This document shows, piece by piece, positions 36,171 through 44,350 of a stretch of 64,000 nt of DNA. The first letter of the stretch is position 1. Every line of letters begins with the position of its first letter. The position numbers and the translations under genes were made by a program. The notes under the pieces are model-generated. The model was given only the letters and a program-made list of their open reading frames with translations. It was not told where the DNA came from and made no database searches. The stretch is from Eggerthia catenaformis OT 569 = DSM 20559 (GTDB lineage Bacteria > Bacillota_I > Bacilli_A > Erysipelotrichales > Coprobacillaceae). The stretch lies in the NCBI RefSeq assembly GCF_000340375.1, contig NZ_KB446649.1, forward strand, positions 64,339 to 128,338, read 5' to 3'.

Positions 36171-36986
36171 AAAAAAAGTAAAGAGAATTAAAGAACAACA
36201 AAAGATAGCTACTGCCGGGGGATCAATATGAGTTCCACAATCAATATTAAAAATTCTGCCAAAATTATCAGTAATAATCTGAGATAAAATACCAAATAAA
36301 ACAGCTATCAGCATATTATGAGTACACATCATTGCATATCCGGATACTAAAGTTATATGATGTGTAGCAGGAAATAAGGGTTCTACGTAAACAAAGATCA
36401 GTGACAATGCACTTATAGAAAAACCAATAGTATAAAACTTTGTGATCTCAGTACAATAAGCAGTCAGATAGCTGACTGTAGATGAAAAGAAAATCAGAAA
36501 CAGCCAGTACTTGCTGTTGTTTTCCTTTAAAAATCGAATTCCTTTAGGATTATAATATTGAGAATGATTAAATAAAAGCCTTGTGAGAATTCCCAGCAGA
36601 ATAACTGATAAAGCCCCCTGATCAGCCTTTAAACCTGCTTCTAAAGCAAGAATATAGATGACATAGCCAATAAAGCCACCGCTACAACCCATTAAAAAAA
36701 CAATCGGATCTGCAGTAAAAGCCAGTGAACGCCCCGTTTCATAACCCTTAATATCATATTTTAAGCTTGCATATCCTGTTGCCAATACAGCTCCATTAAA
36801 AATGACACAGGGAAGAAAAATCAAATTTAAAACCGTATTATTAAACCATTCGACAGAAACTCCTGATACAGTCATTAAAGCGGCTAGTATACCCACTAAA
36901 CCAGTTATAATAAATGTCTGCGTCCCGCCAATAATCGTCCCTAGTCCTCCACCCATAAAAGCTAAAATCATATACTGTATATTCAT
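36165..36986 (-). CDS. Integral membrane protein of unknown family
   Basis: 273 residues with about eight membrane helices and little outside the membrane. Glycine-rich first helices (AFMGGGLGTIIGGTQTFI) and a conserved-looking C-terminal motif DCGTHIDPPAVAIF suggest a transport protein. I do not recognise the family. It is transcribed before the O-acetylhomoserine sulfhydrylase but separated by a terminator, so a link to sulfur or methionine transport is only a guess. Confidence 0.7.
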   Translation of the reverse strand: MNIQYMILAFMGGGLGTIIGGTQTFIITGLVGILAALMTVSGVSVEWFNNTVLNLIFLPCVIFNGAVLATGYASLKYDIKGYETGRSLAFTADPIVFLMGCSGGFIGYVIYILALEAGLKADQGALSVILLGILTRLLFNHSQYYNPKGIRFLKENNSKYWLFLIFFSSTVSYLTAYCTEITKFYTIGFSISALSLIFVYVEPLFPATHHITLVSGYAMMCTHNMLIAVLFGILSQIITDNFGRIFNIDCGTHIDPPAVAIFCCSLILFTFFR

Positions 36987-37092
36987 TTTATCTTTCCCCT
37001 CTTTTTCTAAAGTATAACATATCTAATATAAAATTAACTTTCATAATTTGAATTCTTTTGTCAGTTCATGTACAATACATATGGTGATAAAA

Positions 37093-37374
37093 ATGGATAC
37101 TGAATTAAGAGCAAGATGCTATATAAATATTTTAAATATCGAACATAATCAGGATTATGATATTTTCATGCATGATGATTTATATGATAAGTTATACGGT
37201 TATATAGAAACAATAACTGATAATCAGAAAATTATCGAAGAATATCATAAACTTATAAAAAACAATAAGAATAATATAAAAAAGCTAACCGGTAAATCTT
37301 TTAATCAGGAAGCATATCTTATTCTTACTGAAGAGTTACGCAGTTTTAAAAGAACTTATCTAATCTCCAGATAA
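37093..37374 (+). CDS. Small hypothetical helical protein
   Basis: 93 residues from the ATG at 37093, preceded by a GGTGAT site like those of rqcH and the DUF1275 gene. Soluble, charged, mostly helical (DNQKIIEEYHKLIKNNKNNI). No family recognised. Its stop codon lies inside a strong terminator, and it is convergent with the prepilin peptidase. Confidence 0.6.
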   Translation: MDTELRARCYINILNIEHNQDYDIFMHDDLYDKLYGYIETITDNQKIIEEYHKLIKNNKNNIKKLTGKSFNQEAYLILTEELRSFKRTYLISR

Positions 37375-37384
37375 GTTCTTTTAT
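37350..37384 (+). terminator. Bidirectional terminator with two stop codons in its stem
   Basis: AAGAACTTATCT-AATCTCC-AGATAAGTTCTT, 12-bp stem followed by TTATAAT (plus) and TTTTAAAA (minus). The stem contains the final codons of the plus-strand gene, and the prepilin peptidase stop is at its edge. Confidence 0.85.
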
Positions 37385-38115
37385 AATCTTAAATAAAAAG
37401 TAATAATTTGATATCCATAAAGTAAAGATACAAAATATCCTAAAGATAAAAAAGGAATAAAAGCAATATATGTGTTCTTTGTATATCTTTTACTTATAAT
37501 TCCATAAATAGAATATCCTCCTGCTACAAAAATAGAAATAATCATAGCCAACACCAATCTTTCAAAACCAAGTAGAAATCCCATGACAGCTGTCAATTTT
37601 ATATCAGCTCCGCCAAAACTCTCTTTACAGATATTAATAAGTAACATCAGTAAAGGAATAATAAAAAAGCCAAATAAACGATCAGTGATAGGAACTGAAT
37701 AGATCAATAAAGAAAACAAAGAAAGAATAAATAAGCATATCATGAATAAATCTGAAACTACCTGAATTGAAATATCGATAAGAGAAGCTGTTAAAAGAAT
37801 AAAAAATAATAAAACTGTAAAAAGAAATTGACTATTCAATTCATATTGATAAAAACACAATACTGTGATTACTCCTCCAATACATTCTATCATTGGATGC
37901 TTAAATGATAACGAAGCATTGCAGTAGCGACATCTTCCTTTTAACAGAACATAACTGACTATAGGTATTAAATCCCATGCATAGAGCTGATGATGACATA
38001 TTTCACAATGACTTCTTCCTTTAACAAAAGAAATATGTAATGAATAACGATAACCAATAACATTGCAAAAACTGGCAAGAATAGTTCCTAAAACAAATAT
38101 TAAAAAATAAACCAT
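37381..38115 (-). CDS. Type IV prepilin peptidase (PilD/ComC family)
   Basis: Cleaves leader peptides of prepilins and pseudopilins, and usually N-methylates them. About 244 residues with about seven membrane helices; N-terminal domain with two Cys pairs CEICHHQL and CRYCNASL (zinc-type), then the aspartic protease motifs SLIDISIQVVSDLF and FGGADIKLTAVMGFLLG. The ATG at 38115 is used; its only ribosome site (GAGG) is in a terminator stem, and an in-frame TTG lies five codons upstream. No pilin genes are in the window. Confidence 0.92.
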   Translation of the reverse strand: MVYFLIFVLGTILASFCNVIGYRYSLHISFVKGRSHCEICHHQLYAWDLIPIVSYVLLKGRCRYCNASLSFKHPMIECIGGVITVLCFYQYELNSQFLFTVLLFFILLTASLIDISIQVVSDLFMICLFILSLFSLLIYSVPITDRLFGFFIIPLLMLLINICKESFGGADIKLTAVMGFLLGFERLVLAMIISIFVAGGYSIYGIISKRYTKNTYIAFIPFLSLGYFVSLLYGYQIITFYLRL

Positions 38116-38117
38116 AT

Positions 38118-38136
38118 AAAAAGACCTCAATGAGGT
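38118..38136 (-). terminator. Terminator of the ROK gene that also carries the next ribosome site
   Basis: GAGACCTC-AT-TGAGGTCT with TTTTTAT after it on the minus strand. The second arm (GAGG) lies 8-10 bases before the prepilin peptidase ATG and is its only candidate ribosome site. Confidence 0.6.
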
Positions 38137-38148
38137 CTCTCACCCCCT

Positions 38149-39117
38149 TTAGTAAATATAACTGTCATGAACTTTATCCAAACAAAGCTCATTAAGTCCA
38201 ATAAGAATATAATCATAAAGACTATCTATTTTTACTAAGATCGGTAAATCATTTGCTGAATTGAATACTTTCTTTAAAGTATGAATAATATTTGTATAAT
38301 CAAAGATAGCACTGCAGTAGATCCCTACAGCATCAGGATTGATCATTGCAATAAGTGTCTGTAACTGTTTAGAAAGGAGTTCTTCAAAGCCCTGCGGTGC
38401 CTTTAGCAATTCTTCAAAGGGTTGGCTATAAATAGTTGGCAGATACTGTACCTCTCCGGCTATATGCGTTTTTCCTCTAAGCAAATGACCGTTTGTAACT
38501 ATTCCTATACCGGCATTAGCCGCTACAGGCTGGAATAATATAGCTACATTATCATATTCACTAGAATCAATATAAAAACCTAAGGCTGCACTATTCACAT
38601 CATTTTCAATTACAATTCTCTGCGTATATTTCTTCTTTAATAAATGATGCATATTAATATTATCAAAATTCGATACACTTGTACTAGTTACATATCCATC
38701 TACTATAATACCCGGTATACTGATGCCAATAGCTTCTACATTGTCATAATTAGCAAGAGTCGTATCAATAATATCATAGAAATCTTCAATACTCAGATAT
38801 TTCTTAATAATATCCTTTTCAGTTTCAATAGTCTTCTTATAATCATATACTCGATAAACAAGATGAATTCTCAAACTATTTCTAAAAATTGCAATACAAA
38901 GTGTTCTTTGAGCAGAGGGATTTAGCTGATAATTATTATTATTTTCTATAATCTTATTTTCCTTTATGAGACTATCTAGAATCTTTTTCCCATAGACCTT
39001 AGAATAATCATAATAATTACATATTTCGTCTAATGAAACAGTATCTCTTTCTTTCAAATAAGAGATAATATTTGTTTTATTTTTTTTACGATATAAGCGT
39101 TCTTCTTCAATATTCAT
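38149..39117 (-). CDS. ROK-family transcriptional regulator
   Basis: 322 residues: a winged helix-turn-helix (about 12-62, TNIISYLKERDTVSLDEICN) fused to an ROK domain with IGISIPGIIVDG, IVIENDVNSAALG and NAGIGIVTNGHLLRGKTHIAGE. The zinc motif of catalytic ROKs is missing after HIAGE, fitting a sugar-sensing repressor such as NagC/XylR. Its ATG overlaps the stop of the EIIB-like gene (TAATG), so both are made together. A palindrome at 39736-39751 is a good candidate for its own operator. Confidence 0.85.
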   Translation of the reverse strand: MNIEEERLYRKKNKTNIISYLKERDTVSLDEICNYYDYSKVYGKKILDSLIKENKIIENNNNYQLNPSAQRTLCIAIFRNSLRIHLVYRVYDYKKTIETEKDIIKKYLSIEDFYDIIDTTLANYDNVEAIGISIPGIIVDGYVTSTSVSNFDNINMHHLLKKKYTQRIVIENDVNSAALGFYIDSSEYDNVAILFQPVAANAGIGIVTNGHLLRGKTHIAGEVQYLPTIYSQPFEELLKAPQGFEELLSKQLQTLIAMINPDAVGIYCSAIFDYTNIIHTLKKVFNSANDLPILVKIDSLYDYILIGLNELCLDKVHDSYIY

Positions 39118-39719
39118 TATTTCTCACCTTCATTCAATTTAATTGCATACATTAAAGCATGATGATAGTCATTTCTGGCAAAGTATTTTGTAGGTATAGC
39201 CTCTACTTTCACCGATAAATGACTCTTTGCTTCTGCTAAGAGATAAGCCACCTGAGGTGCTAATAAAATCACATCATAATCTTCTCCTATCTCATAAAGA
39301 AGATTAAATCCACAGGCATCAATAGAATAATTTAAATGTTCCATTTTTGCTAATTTCTGCATATTATGAGCATACAGGGTTGTCGTCATTCCACCACTGC
39401 AGCAAAGTAATATCTTTCCAATAGGCTCATTATAAGATTCATAGATACAATCAATCATTTCTTTTAAAAGATCTAAAGCATGTTTCATATTAGCCATTTG
39501 AAAATGGATATAGAATAAAACCTCTTCCTTATCTTTAGAAATAACTTCTTCTTCAATTACATTATTTTTATATTTTGTTACTTTCCCTTTTACAAAAGGT
39601 GTATCTAAAAGTAATTCATCTTCATTACTTCCCTGAGTAATTTTAATACCTTGCAGTGATAAGGATAAAATATATTTGAAATAAATAAGAGTATTAATAT
39701 CTCTTAAGAATGTATCCAT
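39117..39719 (-). CDS. PTS EIIB-like protein with a novel N-terminal domain
   Basis: About 200 residues. The C-terminal half (about 98-195) is a lactose/cellobiose-type EIIB fold: GKILLCCSGGMTTTLYAHNMQK (phospho-Cys loop, here with two Cys), YDVILLAPQVAYL, VEAIPTKYFARNDY. The N-terminal half (about 1-95) is not a known PTS domain and no EIIA or EIIC is near. Coupled to a ROK regulator, it may sense PTS phosphorylation rather than carry sugar. Start ATG 39719 with GAGGTGAG upstream; a GTG three codons earlier would overlap that site. Confidence 0.7.
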   Translation of the reverse strand: MDTFLRDINTLIYFKYILSLSLQGIKITQGSNEDELLLDTPFVKGKVTKYKNNVIEEEVISKDKEEVLFYIHFQMANMKHALDLLKEMIDCIYESYNEPIGKILLCCSGGMTTTLYAHNMQKLAKMEHLNYSIDACGFNLLYEIGEDYDVILLAPQVAYLLAEAKSHLSVKVEAIPTKYFARNDYHHALMYAIKLNEGEK

Positions 39720-39735
39720 AAATCTCACCTCTTTT

Positions 39736-39751
39736 TTGTATTTTAATACAA
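39736..39751. promoter_or_regulatory. Palindromic operator candidate of the EIIB-like/ROK operon
   Basis: TTGTATT-TT-AATACAA, a perfect 7-bp inverted repeat 17 bases before the EIIB-like gene. A nearly identical copy (15 of 16) lies at 40230-40245 before the zinc-ribbon gene. Likely bound by the ROK repressor; this is inference. Confidence 0.5.
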
Positions 39752-39795
39752 TATTTAATAAAAGTGTATAATCCTACAAAAAAAGAAAAAACTAA

Positions 39796-40197
39796 TCAGC
39801 TTTTTCTTTCAAATACACAATGACATTGAGGACAAGTAATATCCACTTTTCCTCTCCCTTTAGGAATACGGGTAATCTGTTTACATTGGGGACATCTATA
39901 ATAAGCATGTTCTTTATCTTTTCTTCTTAATGAGAGTAAATGAAAAAAATCTCTTAATGGAGAAATGATTCTAAGATAAGCTTCATTTTCTTTTTGTCTG
40001 GCATAAATTTTTTTTGACAACATACGATATACTTCAATAATAAGAAGCACCCAGATAAGTACATTCAGCCAGTATAATCTAATAAAGAAATGAATAAAAA
40101 TCAATACTAAGAGAGCATAATTCAAATGCTGATTAAGTGTATCTAAGCCATATCTTCCTTGCATAAACTGATAAATACGATATCTTAATTTATTCAT
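39796..40197 (-). CDS. Membrane protein with C-terminal zinc ribbon
   Basis: 133 residues: two adjacent membrane helices (about 27-60, ALLVLIFIHFFIRLYWLNVL...), a charged linker, then a zinc ribbon YYRCPQCKQITRIPKGRGKV...ITCPQCHCVF with two CPxC pairs, facing the cytosol. The family is widespread and uncharacterised in Bacillota. An operator-like palindrome half-match lies upstream. Confidence 0.75.
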   Translation of the reverse strand: MNKLRYRIYQFMQGRYGLDTLNQHLNYALLVLIFIHFFIRLYWLNVLIWVLLIIEVYRMLSKKIYARQKENEAYLRIISPLRDFFHLLSLRRKDKEHAYYRCPQCKQITRIPKGRGKVDITCPQCHCVFERKS

Positions 40198-40229
40198 GTT
40201 GTTACCTCCTCTTTTCTATTGTAAGCTTA

Positions 40230-40245
40230 TTTTATTAAAATACAA
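40230..40245. promoter_or_regulatory. Second copy of the ROK-operator-like palindrome
   Basis: TTTTATTAAAATACAA matches the palindrome at 39736-39751 at 15 of 16 positions (in its reverse orientation). It lies 33 bases before the zinc-ribbon gene, between the htrA terminator and that gene's ATG, where a promoter is expected. Confidence 0.4.
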
Positions 40246-40248
40246 TAA

Positions 40249-40268
40249 AAGAAGACCGAAGTCTTCTT
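40249..40268 (-). terminator. Terminator after htrA
   Basis: AAGAAGACTTCGGTCTTCTT on the minus strand: 8-bp stem with a stable TTCG-type loop, then TTATTG. The stem overlaps the htrA stop. Confidence 0.8.
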
Positions 40269-41148
40269 ATTCGCTGTAAGTTCCTGTTTTAATAAGTGAT
40301 TTTGCGATTTTTAAAGCATTATTTCCATAAATCGCAAAACCTAATCCTTCAGAATTAGCATTGGAACTTTTAGCATTAACAATACCAATCAAATCCCCAT
40401 TAGCATTAAATAATCCTCCTCCGGAATTCCCTGGAGATACTGCAGCATCTGTCTGAATAACCTTTAATACAGCAATCTGAGAAGAATTATCTCCCAGATA
40501 AGGAAATCTTGAATTTTCAGACGAAGAAGCGTTAATTGATACTTTTATCGTTCTATTTAATGCACTAACAATACCGGATGTGATAGACCCGGAAAAAGTC
40601 CCTTCCGGATTACCAACAGCATAAGTTTTTTCACCCTGAGATAAATTATTACTATCTGCAAAAACTGCCGGCTTTAGATTAGTTGCTTCAATCTTGAGAA
40701 CGGCGATATCTCCTTTCGTATAACTAGCTACCAACTTAGCTGAATAAATTTTCTTATCTGATGTGGTAACTTTAATAGAAGAAGCCCCATTAACAACATG
40801 TGCACAAGTAATAATATAGCCATCACTGCTCATGATAACGCCGCTTCCGGCTCCACTGGATACCTGTGATCCATACCAATAATTATTTGTAGTCATTGCT
40901 TCCGTCCTAATCGCAACAACTGATTTTGTGATTTTGGAAGCTACTGAAACGGATTGCTTGCTTGATATAGCTGATGCTCCGGAAACAGTCGTTGTAGCCA
41001 CTGATGTGCCTTTTGTTTGTGATAAAAGATAATAAGCACCCATAGCTCCACTAAATGCTGCTAAAACCATAATAAGAAAAACAATTATCATTCTTTTTAA
41101 AAAATAATGTTTTCTTTTCATTTTTCCATAAAACTGATTGTTATCCAT
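40267..41148 (-). CDS. HtrA/DegP-type serine protease lacking a PDZ domain
   Basis: 293 residues: a short basic cytosolic start, one membrane anchor (about 18-42), a Ser/Thr-rich linker, then a trypsin-like domain with His in IITCAHVVNGASS, Asp in YTKGDIAVLKIEA and Ser in VSPGNSGGGLFN. Most HtrA proteins end in one or two PDZ domains; here the chain stops about 45 residues after the catalytic Ser, leaving no room. It should be a surface protease in quality control, regulated differently from PDZ-bearing members. Confidence 0.9.
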   Translation of the reverse strand: MDNNQFYGKMKRKHYFLKRMIIVFLIMVLAAFSGAMGAYYLLSQTKGTSVATTTVSGASAISSKQSVSVASKITKSVVAIRTEAMTTNNYWYGSQVSSGAGSGVIMSSDGYIITCAHVVNGASSIKVTTSDKKIYSAKLVASYTKGDIAVLKIEATNLKPAVFADSNNLSQGEKTYAVGNPEGTFSGSITSGIVSALNRTIKVSINASSSENSRFPYLGDNSSQIAVLKVIQTDAAVSPGNSGGGLFNANGDLIGIVNAKSSNANSEGLGFAIYGNNALKIAKSLIKTGTYSE

Positions 41149-41229
41149 AATATCACCCTTTCTTGTTTATATTTATATTATCTAAAATAAGCCGAAAGAA
41201 TATGTCTATGATATGTGAAAATATGTGTA

Positions 41230-41991
41230 TTACATACCGTAAAGCTTTTTATATATATTTAATTCTGAAGGATTATTACTGCTGGTTGCAAAAATAATGT
41301 CTCCCCCTTTATTATTTAATAAAGCTCTCTCTGTCAGCTGTCTTTTTAGCTGCTTACTAGCTCCTAATGCACCATCATAAAAATCTATATCTCCTAAAAT
41401 AGCCTGTATTTCATCTTTTACAAAAGGATAATGTGTACATCCTAATACGACCGCATCAATCTTGTTTTTATAGGGATTTAAATATTGTTTCAATAAATTC
41501 TTAATTTTCTGTGAATGAATATCTCCCTCTTCAATTGCTTTTGCTAAACCAACAGCTGCTACTTCATAAAGAGTAATATTCTCTCCATATACTTCTGCTA
41601 GCTGTTTATATTTATCAAGTTTTAATGTATTAGATGTTGCTAAAACAAGAACCCTCTGATGATGATCTTTAACAATAGCCGGTTTTAAAGCCGGCTCTAT
41701 GCCAATAACAGGTATATTATAAACTGATCTAATAATTGGAATCACTATGCTGGTAGCTGTATTACATGCTACTACAATAGCTTTAACGCCTTTATTGACC
41801 ATCATATTCATAATTTCCATAGTCCGATCAGTAACTTCTTTAACACTTTTTTCTCCATAAGGTGCATATAAAGAATCACCATAATAATAGAAGTTTTCTT
41901 CCGGTAATATTTCAGTCAATTCTCTTAATACAGAAATACCTCCTACTCCTGAATCAAAAACACCTATATATCCATGAATATCCTTTTTCAT
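41230..41991 (-). CDS. murI: Glutamate racemase
   Basis: Makes D-glutamate for peptidoglycan. 253 residues: GVFDSGVGGISVLREL, VACNTATSIVIP (first catalytic Cys) and VVLGCTHYPFVKDEI (second catalytic Cys). Start ATG 41991 with GGAGG about 8 bases upstream; the longer frame starting at 42030 would contain this site. Confidence 0.96.
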   Translation of the reverse strand: MKKDIHGYIGVFDSGVGGISVLRELTEILPEENFYYYGDSLYAPYGEKSVKEVTDRTMEIMNMMVNKGVKAIVVACNTATSIVIPIIRSVYNIPVIGIEPALKPAIVKDHHQRVLVLATSNTLKLDKYKQLAEVYGENITLYEVAAVGLAKAIEEGDIHSQKIKNLLKQYLNPYKNKIDAVVLGCTHYPFVKDEIQAILGDIDFYDGALGASKQLKRQLTERALLNNKGGDIIFATSSNNPSELNIYKKLYGM

Positions 41992-42121
41992 AAATAAAAC
42001 CTCCATCAGTAAAAATAAACATCTATTCATATTCTAATATTTATATAAATAACTGTCAAAATATCTTAATCAAAGAAAACTTATTTTATTATAAGGCAAA
42101 AAGATTGAAATAATACAAATC

Positions 42122-42137
42122 CCGATATATATATCGG
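42122..42137. promoter_or_regulatory. Perfect 16-bp palindrome before the SDR gene
   Basis: CCGATATATATATCGG lies just ahead of the GGAAGAG ribosome site of the SDR pseudogene, between divergent murI and SDR. Could be an operator or a leader hairpin; no regulator is assigned. Confidence 0.35.
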
Positions 42138-42149
42138 AAGAGATTAAAA

Positions 42150-42913
42150 ATGAAAAATTATTTTGATTTAAAAGGACAAGTTGCCCTAGTAACCGGCTGT
42201 TCGGCTGGTTTTAGTGTTCAAATGGCTAAAGCTCTTGCTTCACAAGGAGCTAATATCGTTGCATTAGCCCATCGTAAAAAGAAATTAGATCAGGTTGTAG
42301 TTGATTTAAAGAAGGAGTATGATATAGATGCATATACTATAGCATGCGATATCACAAATACTGAAATGGTTGATAATGCGGTCAAAGAAGCAATGGAGCA
42401 CTTTGGACACATTGATATTTTAATAAATAATGCAGGAACTGGTGCTGTTGCTCCTGCTGAAGATATTACTGATGCACAGTTTGATAGTGAAGTGCAAATT
42501 GACTTATTTGGGTCATTCAGAGTTGCTAAACAGGCAATGATTCCTGCTAAGTATGGACGCATTATTAATATTGCATCTATGTATGGATTAGTAGGTAATA
42601 AAATAGCTGGGTGTGCTCCTTATCATGCAGCAAAAGGCGGTGTTATTAACTTAACAAGAGCATTAGCTGCTGAATGGGGTTAAATATAGTATTACTGTTA
42701 ATGCAAGCTGTCCAGGCTATTTCTATACAGATTTAACTACTGAAACATTAAATAGCGATTTTTTTTCAACAAAACGCTAAAACTATGATTCCATTAGAAA
42801 GGTATGGACATGAAGGCGAATTAGACAGTGCTGCTATTTTCTTAGCATCACCTGCTTCTACTTATGTTACCGATGTAGCCTTACCAATAGATGGCGGTTA
42901 TACTGCAATATAA
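42150..42913 (+). pseudogene. Frameshifted short-chain dehydrogenase (gluconate 5-dehydrogenase-like)
   Basis: Starts as a normal SDR: VALVTGCSAGFSVQMAKAL (the GxxxGxG glycine motif is altered), ILINNAGTGA and the active YHAAKGG, with INIAS before it. At 42683 an extra T gives a stop after AAEWG. In the next frame the protein continues KYSITVNASCPGYFYTDL; after an eight-T run near 42760 a second shift is needed to read KTMIPLERYGHEGELDSAAI and the typical end ALPIDGGYTAI. Two lesions, both at short homopolymers, argue for a pseudogene, though sequencing error or slippage cannot be excluded. Confidence 0.8.
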
Positions 42914-42914
42914 C

Positions 42915-42938
42915 TAAAAGCGACAAATGTCGCTTTTT
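42915..42938 (+). terminator. Terminator after the SDR pseudogene
   Basis: AAAGCGACAAATGTCGCTTTTTTT, 8-bp stem with a long U-run directly after the restored stop codon. Confidence 0.85.
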
Positions 42939-43003
42939 TTATTTACCTAAGATATGAAAACAACTTTTAATTAAATTTCTTCTTTTTCTTTCTGATAAAC
43001 TGA

Positions 43004-43028
43004 AAAGCAGCCTTTAATCAGCTGCTTT
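43004..43028 (-). terminator. Terminator after the GH13 gene
   Basis: AAAGCAGCTGATTAAAGGCTGCTTTTC on the minus strand, 8-bp stem overlapping the stop codon region. Confidence 0.7.
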
Positions 43029-44337
43029 ATTTCTTCTTTTCAGTTTTCCATAAATATAAAGATAATGGAGCTAATTCACTTCCTCCGCCAAAGTCATGAA
43101 TCTGATGAGATATCAATTCTTCAGCAGTTCCGCTGCGAGCATCGAAATGTACTGTACAAGGATTATTATCAATATTCAAGGCTACAATGATTCTTTCCCC
43201 TTCATACTCTCTCTCAAATACCCATTGTCTATTTGTAAGAACTAATTCTCTAAACTTCCCTTTAGATAATGCTTTATGCTTTCTTCTAGCAGAAATATAA
43301 CCTTTAATCATATCAGTCAGCTGATTTGGCATAGGCTTTGTATATTCCGGTCTTAGTGAAGCATCACTGCCTATTTCTTTTTTACCGGTTTGTCCCCATT
43401 CTGAACCATAATAAATACAAGGAATCCCCGGCAGACTTAATAATAATCCAAAGATTAATGGAAGCTTGGCTGAATCTTCCAGCTTAGAAGCTATTCTCTC
43501 TACATCATGATTATCAACAAACGTTAAAAGAAGCTGATCCCTATACATATCAAACATATTTCTTTTTAATGTATGAGCAATTTCAAAGAGATTATAACTA
43601 TTAAATGATGACCATAATCCTTTATATCCGGGATAATCAGTAATAGCATTTAAACACGCCTCACTAAACATATAACCGGCATTATCTCCTAATACTTCAC
43701 CCATCATAAAGAAATCTTTCTTTTTACTTCTGGCATAGTCACCAATCATAGACATAAACCATCTAGGTAGTAAATAAGAAACATCTAAACGAAGACCATC
43801 GATGTCAAAATAGTCAATCCAATATCCAATAGATTCTTTTAAATAATTCTGAAGTTCAGGATTATCTAAATTTAGCTTAACCAGTTCATAATGACCTTCC
43901 CATCCTTCATACCAGAATCCATCATTGTAATTTGAATTGCCATTAAAATCTATTTTAAACCATCCTACATAACGACTATTCTCACGATGTAAAATAACAT
44001 CTTCAAAAGCAAAGAATCCTCTTCCTACATGATTAAAAACACCATCCAATACAACTCTAATATGTCTTTTATGTAACTCTTTCACAATCTCTTTAAAATC
44101 CTGATTAGATCCTAAACGTTCATCAAGCCTTCGATAATCTCTTGTATCATAACCATGCGAATCACTGGAAAAAACAGGATTAAAGTATATAGCACTGATT
44201 CCTAAATCTTTATAATAATCTGCAAATTCTTTTATTCTATTAATTCTATGATCAGTAACTGTTCCATCATTTTCTTTAGGACAGCCACAAAAATCAAGCG
44301 TACTTATCTGATAAAATACTGCATTCTGAAACCACAT
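43027..44337 (-). CDS. Cytosolic GH13 alpha-amylase-family enzyme
   Basis: 436 residues, no signal peptide. GH13 regions: VVLDGVFNHVGRG (I), DGLRLDVSYLLP (II, nucleophile Asp), FFMMGEVLGD (III, acid/base Glu) and FVDNHDVERI (IV, transition-state Asp). It lacks the N-terminal domain of neopullulanases and cyclomaltodextrinases, so a compact maltodextrin- or alpha-glucan-acting enzyme is likely. Followed by a terminator; a membrane protein gene lies 13 bases upstream. Confidence 0.9.
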   Translation of the reverse strand: MWFQNAVFYQISTLDFCGCPKENDGTVTDHRINRIKEFADYYKDLGISAIYFNPVFSSDSHGYDTRDYRRLDERLGSNQDFKEIVKELHKRHIRVVLDGVFNHVGRGFFAFEDVILHRENSRYVGWFKIDFNGNSNYNDGFWYEGWEGHYELVKLNLDNPELQNYLKESIGYWIDYFDIDGLRLDVSYLLPRWFMSMIGDYARSKKKDFFMMGEVLGDNAGYMFSEACLNAITDYPGYKGLWSSFNSYNLFEIAHTLKRNMFDMYRDQLLLTFVDNHDVERIASKLEDSAKLPLIFGLLLSLPGIPCIYYGSEWGQTGKKEIGSDASLRPEYTKPMPNQLTDMIKGYISARRKHKALSKGKFRELVLTNRQWVFEREYEGERIIVALNIDNNPCTVHFDARSGTAEELISHQIHDFGGGSELAPLSLYLWKTEKKK

Positions 44338-44350
44338 TTTTATATTCTCC

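Noticed and set aside
42290-42562. 90-codon frame opposite the SDR gene
   Set aside because: Shadow of the SDR coding sequence, which has clear motifs on the plus strand.
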